Source of the DNA: Gammaproteobacteria bacterium
GTDB lineage: Bacteria > Pseudomonadota > Gammaproteobacteria > Steroidobacterales > Woeseiaceae
NCBI GenBank assembly: GCA_018677555.1
Contig: JAHHOT010000169.1
Location: forward strand, 1-41,251
Direction: 5' to 3'
DNA: 41,251 nucleotides
Shown: piece by piece, positions 31,381 through 38,405 of the stretch
How positions within the stretch are numbered: position 1 is the stretch's first letter
Layout of the letters: each line of letters begins with the position of its first letter
The notes under the pieces: model-generated
The model's database searches: none
What the model was told of the DNA's origin: nothing
What the model saw: the letters and a program-made list of their open reading frames with translations, nothing else
Program-made: the position numbers and the translations under genes

Positions 31381-31404
31381 GTAGGAGCGGCGCCCCCGCC
31401 GCGA
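31381..31404 (+). repeat. REP-like unit after ychF
   Basis: A 24-base unit reading GTAGGA, GCGGCG, CCCC, CGCCGC, GA. Compared with 28628-28651, two stem pairs are changed on both sides together, so the hairpin is kept. It lies 21 bases after the ychF stop; the remaining 90 bases to tRNA-Met show no other feature. Confidence 0.85.
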
Positions 31405-31494
31405 CCAGGCAAAACCCCCACCTGTGCCGCTTTCTTGACAGTGGCACCCGGCGCAAGGAAAATTCACGCCCCGCTGCAGCGGCATGCAAAATTC

Positions 31495-31571
31495 GGTGAT
31501 GTAGCTCAGCTGGTTAGAGCGCGGCATTCATAATGCTGAGGTCGGTGGTTCAAGTCCACCCATCACCACCA
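31495..31571 (+). tRNA. tRNA-Met, elongator type (anticodon CAT)
   Basis: Acceptor GGTGATG (31495-31501) pairs with CATCACC (31561-31567), then A and encoded CCA. The anticodon stem CGGCA / TGCTG encloses TTCATAA, anticodon CAT at 31529-31531. The first pair is a normal G-C, so this is not the initiator. The Ile2 tRNA also has a CAT anticodon, but the body resembles elongator tRNA-Met. The same gene follows ychF in Pseudomonas. Confidence 0.93.
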
Positions 31572-31576
31572 CCTGT

Positions 31577-31610
31577 AAAAAAAACCGGGCCCGATAGGCC
31601 CGGTTTTTTT
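31577..31610 (+). terminator. Strong intrinsic terminator after tRNA-Met
   Basis: The stem CCGGGCC (31585-31591) / GGCCCGG (31597-31603) with loop CGATA is flanked by an A-run (31577-31584) and followed by seven T (31604-31610). The A and T runs pair, so it works in both directions in principle; it closes the prs-ychF-tRNA-Met transcript and could also stop transcription arriving from the minus-strand operon. Confidence 0.95.
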
Positions 31611-31644
31611 ATGAGCGCTGGCGTCGGCGGGATGTCCTTTTTTT

Positions 31645-31668
31645 ATTCACCAGTGCGATGTGGTGAAT
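31645..31668. repeat. Inverted repeat between the terminator and the accessory operon
   Basis: ATTCACCA (31645-31652) and TGGTGAAT (31661-31668) are perfect complements around eight bases. There is no T-run after it in either direction, so it is a poor terminator. It lies 40 bases beyond the last gene of the minus-strand operon. Confidence 0.45.
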
Positions 31669-31708
31669 TCGCTCCACAGAAAGTGCTTCAACCTCGTCAG
31701 TGAAGCAG

Positions 31709-32698
31709 TCAGCCGCGACGGAAATCCACGCGACCGGCAATCGTGGTCTCCGGGAGACGACCGAGTTCGAGATAGATGCGTTCCGCTTCCTCCAGACTGG
31801 TCGTTTCGAGGATCCTGGCGACGTCCTGCGCGACTGCGTCGACGACGACCTGCGGAGAAAATGCCCAGATCGGTACGGCCGCGGGCGTCATGCGGGCTAC
31901 CTGGCCCCAGGGCGAGCCGGTCGGTACACGATGGAGTCCGAAGTTGCCGCGATAGGCTTCGACCACGAGTCCGCCGACCGGGTCGAAGGCCATTTGCTGC
32001 ACGGCCTCCAGCTCGTTGATGTCTGCCGGAGAGGGAGCGAACATGCCCAGCAAGCCACCTGCCGCCAGCACGCGGCCGGTGTTTTCAGTCAGCTCCTCGA
32101 GTTCCAGTTCGGCATCGGCACCGAACCCGGCCAGGCAGAACACGGACGCAACGTCCTGCGACATCGCGGCGGCCAGCGTCAGGTGATCGGCGAGGACGGT
32201 CATGGTGGGCCGGACCTCGCGCCCTGTGGACAGCGTGTCCGATCCGACGTCCATGGCAATGACCAGGTCGGCGTCGAAGTATTCAAGCACGGCCCGCAAT
32301 CCGGCTGCGGAACCTTGCGCTCCACCCTGATGGGACACGATGAAGGTCTCCTGATCAAGGTGTTCGGCGAGTACAGCCTCATGCGGTCTGCGTCCCTGTG
32401 AGTTGGAGTCGGCGTTGACGATGGCGGCGTAGTCGTGGATTCGGGTGGCCTGGTCGAGATCGCCGATCGAGTACAGATCGGGTCCGAGTACATCGACCCC
32501 CTCGGGGCGGTCTTCACCCGGGGCCGTCCACCATTGGCAGGCGATTCCGCCGAGCGCGACGCGCCCGACGCCCATGCGTCGAAGCCAGCCCGCGGCGAGT
32601 AACCCGACCAGGCAGTCGCCCCCTCCACCGTTGCCGATGATCACAGCAGAACTGGCCTCGTGTGCGAGGTCCTCGAGTGTTTTCGTACCGAGGCTCAT
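31709..32698 (-). CDS. DUF1152-type protein, last gene of the accessory operon
   Basis: A 329-residue protein that I assign to the DUF1152 family from the N-terminal glycine-rich VIIGNGGGGDCLVGLLAAG, which resembles a Rossmann-like nucleotide-binding loop, and from VSHQGGAQGS and VIAMDVGSD. No biochemical role is known to me. The protein is soluble, without signal peptide. The ATG overlaps the aldehyde dehydrogenase stop (ATGA); an open frame upstream lies inside that gene. Being the last of seven coupled genes implies a role in the same pathway, perhaps on a nucleotide or activated intermediate, but this is inference. The family call is from memory and moderate. Confidence 0.7.
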   Translation of the reverse strand: MSLGTKTLEDLAHEASSAVIIGNGGGGDCLVGLLAAGWLRRMGVGRVALGGIACQWWTAPGEDRPEGVDVLGPDLYSIGDLDQATRIHDYAAIVNADSNSQGRRPHEAVLAEHLDQETFIVSHQGGAQGSAAGLRAVLEYFDADLVIAMDVGSDTLSTGREVRPTMTVLADHLTLAAAMSQDVASVFCLAGFGADAELELEELTENTGRVLAAGGLLGMFAPSPADINELEAVQQMAFDPVGGLVVEAYRGNFGLHRVPTGSPWGQVARMTPAAVPIWAFSPQVVVDAVAQDVARILETTSLEEAERIYLELGRLPETTIAGRVDFRRG

Positions 32699-34152
32699 GA
32701 GGCGCTCCCATGCTGCAGGTGAATCGACTTCCAGCGCACGAAACTCTCCAGGCCCTCCATCCCCAGCTCCCTGCCGAACCCGGAGTCGCCGACACCCCCG
32801 AAAGGGAGTTCCAGTTCGATGGTGCCATAGTCGTCGATCCATACCGAGCCGGCGCGAAGCCGGCGCGCGACATCGATTGCAAGACCGGTATCGCCTCCGC
32901 TGATGACCCCCGCGGCCAATCCGTAGCGGGAGCGGTTCGCCGACTCGATGGCCGAATCGACGTCCGCGAATGCCTGCACAGCCGTATACGGGCCGAACAA
33001 CTCTTCGCTTACGACAGGATCGGATTCGTCGTCGGGCAGCAACACCGCTGGCCGAACGAAGGCCCCATCGAGGGTATCGCCGCCGAACATCGTCATCTTC
33101 CTGGCAGATGCCTCGCCGATGACATGCCGGAGGGCATCCGCATGTTCCGTGCTGATCACCGGGCCGAGCGTGGTGTCCGGCGACGCCGGATCTCCCGGCG
33201 AGAGCGAAGACAGCTGGCCGTGGATCGCGTCTGCTATCTGGCGGCGACGCTTGTCATTGCCTACGATCATCACCCGGCTCGGGCAGATGCACTGTTGCCC
33301 GGTTCGGAAGCCTATCGCACCGCCGATAATGCTGGCGGCCTGCACCGGATCGGCACCCGGAAGAACGACGACGGGACTCTTGCCGCCTAGCTCCATTACG
33401 GTCGGGGTCAGATTTCGCGCGGTGGAAGCAAGGACAGCCTGGCCGGTCGCCCGTCCCCCGGTAAGGCTGACGAGCCCGACGTCCGGATGCTCGACCAGCG
33501 CCGCACCGACCTCTCGACCGCCAACCAGCACGCTGGTGAGCCCGGCCGGGATACCCGCTTCGGCGAGCACTTCGTCGAGAATGAGCGAGGTGACCGGGGT
33601 CAGTTCGGACGGCTTCGAAATCACCGCGCATCCTGCCGCAAGGGCCGGCGCGAGTTTCCAAACCAGTTCAGAGAGCGGAAAGTTCCACGGGCCCAGTGCC
33701 ACGACCAATTCGTAGGGGTCGGGCACAACGAGTCCCAGCTTCGACGAACCGAGCGGCACGCTGCGACCCGACAGGTTGCGTGCAAGTCCGGCGTAAAAAT
33801 CCATGACCTCGACGCACCACCCGGCGTGCAGCTCGGCAAGGGAGCGCAGCATGCCCGATTCGGCGACCTCCCAATCCACCAGCTCCGCGCTTCGCCGGTT
33901 CAGGAGACGAGCCGCGCGGTGAAGAACCTCGGCCCGTTCCGCCGGGTGCCGCGCCGCCCAGCCCGGTTGCGCACGACGGGCGGCGCCAACGGCTTCGCCG
34001 ACGTGCTCAGGCGTCGCAATACCGAATCGGGCGACGACCCGCGACGAGTCCGCAGGTGAGCGCCGCTCGATCATCGCACCCGGGTCGTCCGGCGGCACGG
34101 ACACGCCGGCGATTCGCTGGCCGAAAACCGGAGCGTCCGTGGTCGCAGACAC
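32695..34152 (-). CDS. Aldehyde dehydrogenase of the accessory operon
   Basis: A 485-residue NAD(P)-dependent aldehyde dehydrogenase. The catalytic set is complete: N157 in GPWNFPLS, K180 in SKPSE, E254 in MELGGKSP and nucleophile C288 in GQQCICPSR. Substrate specificity cannot be read from the sequence; GWCVEVMDFYAGLARNLSG in the helical part is typical of enzymes for small aliphatic aldehydes such as BadH/coniferyl-type relatives. The start is GTG at 34152, two bases after the TAA of the preceding gene and behind AAGGGG; the frame reads further upstream but overlaps that gene. It should oxidise an aldehyde made from the imported compound. Confidence 0.93.
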   Translation of the reverse strand: MSATTDAPVFGQRIAGVSVPPDDPGAMIERRSPADSSRVVARFGIATPEHVGEAVGAARRAQPGWAARHPAERAEVLHRAARLLNRRSAELVDWEVAESGMLRSLAELHAGWCVEVMDFYAGLARNLSGRSVPLGSSKLGLVVPDPYELVVALGPWNFPLSELVWKLAPALAAGCAVISKPSELTPVTSLILDEVLAEAGIPAGLTSVLVGGREVGAALVEHPDVGLVSLTGGRATGQAVLASTARNLTPTVMELGGKSPVVVLPGADPVQAASIIGGAIGFRTGQQCICPSRVMIVGNDKRRRQIADAIHGQLSSLSPGDPASPDTTLGPVISTEHADALRHVIGEASARKMTMFGGDTLDGAFVRPAVLLPDDESDPVVSEELFGPYTAVQAFADVDSAIESANRSRYGLAAGVISGGDTGLAIDVARRLRAGSVWIDDYGTIELELPFGGVGDSGFGRELGMEGLESFVRWKSIHLQHGSAS

Positions 34153-34154
34153 GT

Positions 34155-35162
34155 TTAAACAATCCCCTTGTCGATGACCTCTTTGAGTTCCTCTCGATTG
34201 CGACGACTGGCATCGCAAAACGGGTTCGCCAGGTACTTGGCGCGCAGCGCTTCGAGACGCTCGTACCCGGCTTCCTGCTCTTTGCGCCACAAGTCGGCAA
34301 AGCTGCCATCCTGGAGCTGACCGAGCACAGCCTTTAGATACTGGTCGGCCGCGTCGCTGTCCTTCAGTTCCTCGGCGCGATGCAACTGGCCGAACTGGCT
34401 GGTGGGACTGTGGCCGCTGAGCGCCTCGATAACCCCCTCACGCCACTGGCTGCGTATGACTTCGACGAGTTCGCCGGAACCCAGCATTTCCAGCTGCACG
34501 ACTTCGGGATCGTATCCCGCATCGGTGAGTACCTTGAAGGAGCGCATGATGGAAACGATGGCCGCGCCACCGCCTACCTGCTCGCCGAACAGGTCGGTGA
34601 TTGTCTCCTCCTCGAAGGTCGTCTCCCAGGCCCCAAGCTTCGTGCTCCCTATTCCCCTGGCCAATGCCAGCACGGTCTTCCACGCCTGCCCGGAGGCGTC
34701 GCGTTCCACGGCCACCAGAGACGGGAAACCTGCACCGGCGGTGAAGAGTTCGCGAACAGCGGCGCCGATCATCTTCGGCGCGAGCAGGGTGACATCGTGA
34801 CCTTCCGGCGGGTCGACCTCTTTGTAGAAAACGGAGTAGCCGTGGGCGAACACCAACGTCGCATCAGGCTTCAGATGCGGGAAGACGTCGACAGGGAGGA
34901 CGTTGGCGTGGGTCTCATCCGGTAACAGGACCATGACAACGTCGCCTTTGCCTGTCGCCGCGGGGATGTCGAATGCGTCGAAACCGTCTTCGCTGGCGAG
35001 GCTGCGATAGTCGTCGCCCCTGTTGCCAATCACCACGTTGATGCCGTTGTCGCGCAGATTGAGCGCCTGGCTCCGTCCCTGGTTGCCGTATCCCAGGATT
35101 GAAACCGTTTTGTCTTTGAGTACGCTGAGGTCGACGTCGTCGTCTCGATATACCTTTGCCAT
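34155..35162 (-). CDS. Divergent ketol-acid reductoisomerase-like protein
   Basis: A 335-residue homologue of IlvC. The Rossmann loop GYGNQG (24-29), H107 (FAHGYS), K130 (LAPK), and magnesium ligands D190 and E194 (TDLFGEQ) are kept, with E225 and E231 in the C-terminal knotted domain. Normal enzymes have PKGPGHLVR around the lysine; this one has PKMIGAAVR. The two C-terminal glutamates are six rather than four residues apart, and S-I-S-N before EYG is replaced by HSPTSQFG. The cofactor loop NRGDDYRS carries acids that could favour NADH. It is therefore probably a reductase or isomeroreductase of another substrate, not the branched-chain enzyme. The start has AGGAG five bases upstream; the gap to the amidohydrolase is 40 bases. 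Confidence 0.88.
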   Translation of the reverse strand: MAKVYRDDDVDLSVLKDKTVSILGYGNQGRSQALNLRDNGINVVIGNRGDDYRSLASEDGFDAFDIPAATGKGDVVMVLLPDETHANVLPVDVFPHLKPDATLVFAHGYSVFYKEVDPPEGHDVTLLAPKMIGAAVRELFTAGAGFPSLVAVERDASGQAWKTVLALARGIGSTKLGAWETTFEEETITDLFGEQVGGGAAIVSIMRSFKVLTDAGYDPEVVQLEMLGSGELVEVIRSQWREGVIEALSGHSPTSQFGQLHRAEELKDSDAADQYLKAVLGQLQDGSFADLWRKEQEAGYERLEALRAKYLANPFCDASRRNREELKEVIDKGIV

Positions 35163-35202
35163 CTTCACTCCTATCGGATTGTCGCCTGCCAACAGCTTAC
35201 TC

Positions 35203-36564
35203 TTATAGTTGGCGGCGTCCCAATCGTTCCAGAACCACGGCTTCAGCGCCGGCGCGGCGGAGGAGATCGTCTCCCTGCTGTTGCACGACCCGGCGTATTT
35301 CGACGAGATCGAGGGTACGAAGGGTGCTGTCTGCCATTAATACCTGTCCATCAACCACGGTCCCGACGACATCACTGGCGCGGGCCGAGTACACGAGGTG
35401 TTCCACCAGGTTGCCGAAGCCGGACTCGGATCGATGCAACGGCCACAGATGGGGCCGGTCGAGATCGATGAGGATGAGATCAGCTCGCTTGCCCACTTCC
35501 AGGGTGCCGATCTTGTCCGCGAGCCCCAGCGCTTCGGCACCACGGATCGTGGCCATTTCCAGGATGGTCCACGCAGGGAGGACAGCCGGGTCTTCCCGGC
35601 GCAGCTTGGCGACCAGCGCCGCCTGGCGCATCTCCTCGAAAAGGTCGAGGTTATTGTTGGTCATGATCGAGTCGGTGCCGATGCCGACGCGTATCCCCGC
35701 TTCGAGCAGCTCGGGTATCGGGGCGATGCCGTTGCCGAGCTTCATGTTCGACGTCGGACAGTGCGCGACCGCCACGTCACGGTCCGCGAGCAACTGGATG
35801 TCCGCAACGTCGACGTGAACGGCGTGGGCGACCAGCACGTCCGCGCCAAGACCGAGGACCTGGTCGAGGTAGGCAGCAGGGCTCAGCCCGGACTTCTCGC
35901 GGATGCTGCTGTCCTCCCAGCGGCTTTCGGCAAGGTGGGTTGCGATGCCCGTACCGCGCGCTCTTGCTGCCTCCCCGACCGCAGCAAGGGCTTCCCCGGA
36001 ACAGGAGTAGGGGGCATGAGGACCGAACCACGCCGACACGCGACCGTCCCCCGCGCCATGCCACTCTTCGAAAAAGGCGAGGTTAGTTTCCAGCGTTTCT
36101 CCGACCCCGGGCGTCGAGTCAATGAGCTGCGGAGCGATCACCGCCCGCAGCCCGGAGTCCACCGCGACGGATGCGGCCTCGCCAGGAAAGCGGAACATGT
36201 CAACGAATGTAGTGACGCCCGACACGATGCTTTCCGCCTGGTTGAGGAGAGCCGCGGCTCGCTGGTCGGCCGGCGTGTAAGCGCGATCCTTGGGCAGAGC
36301 ATGGTCATTGAGCCAGACATCGAAGGGGAGGTCCTCGAACCAGCCCCGCTCCATACACTCGTGGGTGTGTGCATTGACGAGGCCGGGAAGAACCACGCGA
36401 CCGGAAGCGTCGATCTCTTCGCTCGCCGCAAAATCGAGGTCAGCGCCGAGTGCAACAATCTCGCCGCCCTTGATAGCCACATCGCCTTCGAAGGCGCTGC
36501 GGTCGTCCATTGGCAGGACAATCCCGCCACGGATGACCAGGTCAACATTGCTAGTTTCGCTCAT
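35203..36564 (-). CDS. TRZ/MtaD-type amidohydrolase (aminohydrolase)
   Basis: A 453-residue metal-dependent hydrolase of the amidohydrolase superfamily. Metal ligands H66-x-H68 (NAHTHE), H210 and D298 are present, with catalytic E213 (THLAES) and H247, plus SNMKLGNGIAP and NNNLDLFEEMR, which resemble 5'-methylthioadenosine/SAH deaminase and the s-triazine (TrzA/AtzA) group. HTHECMERGWFEDLPFDVWL (region 66-86) departs from MtaD, so the substrate is probably another amine, amidine or heterocycle. No signal peptide. The ATG overlaps the binding-protein stop (ATGA), linking uptake with the first hydrolytic step. Ammonia would be the likely by-product. Confidence 0.9.
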   Translation of the reverse strand: MSETSNVDLVIRGGIVLPMDDRSAFEGDVAIKGGEIVALGADLDFAASEEIDASGRVVLPGLVNAHTHECMERGWFEDLPFDVWLNDHALPKDRAYTPADQRAAALLNQAESIVSGVTTFVDMFRFPGEAASVAVDSGLRAVIAPQLIDSTPGVGETLETNLAFFEEWHGAGDGRVSAWFGPHAPYSCSGEALAAVGEAARARGTGIATHLAESRWEDSSIREKSGLSPAAYLDQVLGLGADVLVAHAVHVDVADIQLLADRDVAVAHCPTSNMKLGNGIAPIPELLEAGIRVGIGTDSIMTNNNLDLFEEMRQAALVAKLRREDPAVLPAWTILEMATIRGAEALGLADKIGTLEVGKRADLILIDLDRPHLWPLHRSESGFGNLVEHLVYSARASDVVGTVVDGQVLMADSTLRTLDLVEIRRVVQQQGDDLLRRAGAEAVVLERLGRRQL

Positions 36565-37550
36565 TGAATAACTCGCGCCCCATGTGAACTCAGGTAAGCG
36601 TTTGTCCACAACGTCGAGGCGTCGACCTCGCTACGGATGATTCCGGCGTCGAACATACGCGCTGCGACGTCGTCCCAGACCCCGGCGTTCATGGCTCCGA
36701 GGCCCGACGACTCGGTGTCCTGGCTGACCGCCAGGTCCTGCATGACCGATGCAGCTGCCTCGCCCACCTCAATCAGGAAGTCCGCATTGACTTTGTCGTT
36801 GATGTACTCGATCACGGGTTCGGGGTCGGCCAGAAACTCGGCGAATCCCTGCTGAAGTGCTTCCACGAAAGACTGCACCGCCTGCGGGTTCTCGCGGGCG
36901 TAGGACTGACGGGTGAAGATCACGCCGGCGTAGGAGCGGAAACCGAGCTGCGTGGCGGTGAGCATGCGCGGCCTGGCACCCGCCTTGCGTGCGTCGAATG
37001 GGTTGGTCGTGGCAAAGCCCTGTACTGCCCAGTCGGGGTTCTCCGCCCAGGCGGTCATGGACCCGTCGAAGGCGATCTCTACCGGAGCTATGCCGGTCTC
37101 GTGCTTGAGCACCTCCCAGAAAACCTGCCCCGGAAAGATCTGCACTGTTAGATCGGCAATTCCCTCGATATCGCTTACCCCCGAACTCTCGTGGACCATC
37201 AGCCCGATCGGTGACTCCTGGTAGGTGGCAAACACCGACAGCAGTTCGACGTCCTCGGCGGCAGCCAGGATGGTGTTCTCCGTCAGCGCCAGCCCGAAGG
37301 TGGCTGTTTCGGTGGCCACGTCGTTGGCTGCGCGGATGCCGGGCCCGCCCTGGCGAATCTCGACGTCCAGGTTCCGGTCCTCGAAGTAGCCGTACAGCTC
37401 GGCGGCGTACAGCGCGGCGTGATCCGTCGAGGCAAACCAGTCGGTCTGGACGCTGATCGTGTCGTCCTCCACTTTTTCGCCGCAGGCGGCGACGACGATT
37501 GCGAGCATCGCGAGCAGTGTTACGGGCCGTCGCATCGATAATCGGTTCAT
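36561..37550 (-). CDS. ABC transporter substrate-binding lipoprotein (SsuA/THI5-NMT1 type)
   Basis: A 329-residue binding protein. A lipobox VVAAC gives the modified cysteine C23, so it is probably membrane-anchored, which is less common for Gram-negative importers. After it come TDWFASTDHAALYAAELYGYFEDRNLDVEI and GGPGIRAANDVATETATFGLALTENTI (regional), the typical opening of SsuA/ThiY/NMT1 proteins. The cysteine-rich pyrimidine signature of fungal THI5 is absent. Such proteins bind sulfonates, formylaminopyrimidine, hydantoins, riboflavin or similar; the ligand here is unknown. The ATG at 37550 lies in a tandem repeat of its own initiation region. Confidence 0.9.
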   Translation of the reverse strand: MNRLSMRRPVTLLAMLAIVVAACGEKVEDDTISVQTDWFASTDHAALYAAELYGYFEDRNLDVEIRQGGPGIRAANDVATETATFGLALTENTILAAAEDVELLSVFATYQESPIGLMVHESSGVSDIEGIADLTVQIFPGQVFWEVLKHETGIAPVEIAFDGSMTAWAENPDWAVQGFATTNPFDARKAGARPRMLTATQLGFRSYAGVIFTRQSYARENPQAVQSFVEALQQGFAEFLADPEPVIEYINDKVNADFLIEVGEAAASVMQDLAVSQDTESSGLGAMNAGVWDDVAARMFDAGIIRSEVDASTLWTNAYLSSHGARVIQ

Positions 37551-37565
37551 TTTGATCGGTTCATT
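37541..37565 (-). repeat. Tandem repeat spanning the start of the binding-protein gene
   Basis: ATCGGTTCATT occurs at 37541-37551 and 37555-37565 (plus strand), a period of 14. On the coding strand this duplicates AATGAACCGAT, so a second ATG precedes the true one in another frame. That frame reads MNAMNRSK and stops with TGA overlapping the real ATG. Confidence 0.7.
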
Positions 37566-37619
37566 GCGTTCATGGTAATCGTCCTGCCAGCGCGTCTCGC
37601 GTTTGCTTCGTTTGCCCGC

Positions 37620-38405
37620 TTACCTGTCGAGGCGCAGCTCGGACTCGTGCCACCGACCCATGACCAGAGAGGAGAGTCCGACCATGGCAAGGAAAAAGGC
37701 AATCCCCAGCGCGGTGGAGACAATGATCGTCGCGAACACGAAGTCGGTCTTGAGCTGGGTAGCGCTGAACACGACATAGTAGCCCAGGCCCGCCTCCGCG
37801 CCGCCGCGACCCACGACCATCTCCCCGACAATTGTTCCGATGACAGCAAGCCCGGCCGAAATACGCATACCGGTGAAGAAGTAGGGCAGTGAATTCGGCA
37901 GGCGAATCTTGCGAAAGATCGCCACCCGTCCGGCGCCCTGCATCCTCAACAGATCGATCAGCGCGGGATCGGTAGAAACCAGTCCCATGAGCGTGTTTGC
38001 CAGGATGGGAAAGACTGCAATGATGAACGCGACCAGCACGACGCTGACGAGGCCCGGTCCGACCCAGAGCACGAACAGTGGAGCCACCGCGACCGCCGGC
38101 ACCGTCTGCAACACCACCGCCCAGGGATACAATGCGCGCTCGAGCACGCGCGATGTGCTGAGGATGACCGCGCCGAACACCCCGACAAGCGTTGCCGCGG
38201 CAAGCCCCACCGTGGACGCGATGAGGGTGTTACGGAATCCGGTCGTCAGACGCTCGGACTCGACGATCGCGGTCTCGAATACCCGCGCGGGGCCGGGCAG
38301 CACGAAGGCCGGCAGTCCGAGGACCCGCACCGCCAGCGACCACAGGCCAACCACGATCAGGAGAACCAGCAGCGGCGGGCCGATCAATTCGACGACTCGT
38401 TTCAT
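37620..38405 (-). CDS. ABC transporter permease (SsuC/ThiX type)
   Basis: A 261-residue inner-membrane permease with about six hydrophobic segments and the cytoplasmic coupling loop EAA motif in FPILANTLMGLVSTDPALIDLLRMQGAGR and IFRKIRLPNSLPYFFTGMR (regional). Similar to SsuC, TauC and ThiX. It pairs with the ATPase immediately upstream, whose stop overlaps this ATG by four bases, and with the binding protein 69 bases downstream. Substrate not predictable. Confidence 0.94.
   Translation of the reverse strand: MKRVVELIGPPLLVLLIVVGLWSLAVRVLGLPAFVLPGPARVFETAIVESERLTTGFRNTLIASTVGLAAATLVGVFGAVILSTSRVLERALYPWAVVLQTVPAVAVAPLFVLWVGPGLVSVVLVAFIIAVFPILANTLMGLVSTDPALIDLLRMQGAGRVAIFRKIRLPNSLPYFFTGMRISAGLAVIGTIVGEMVVGRGGAEAGLGYYVVFSATQLKTDFVFATIIVSTALGIAFFLAMVGLSSLVMGRWHESELRLDR

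Noticed and set aside
31495-31571. tRNA-Ile2 with a modified CAT anticodon
   Set aside because: The acceptor and arms resemble elongator tRNA-Met, and the position after ychF is that of tRNA-Met in related genomes.
31645-31668. Intrinsic terminator of the accessory operon
   Set aside because: In the minus direction the stem is followed by purines rather than a U-run; the bidirectional terminator at 31577-31610 is the better candidate.
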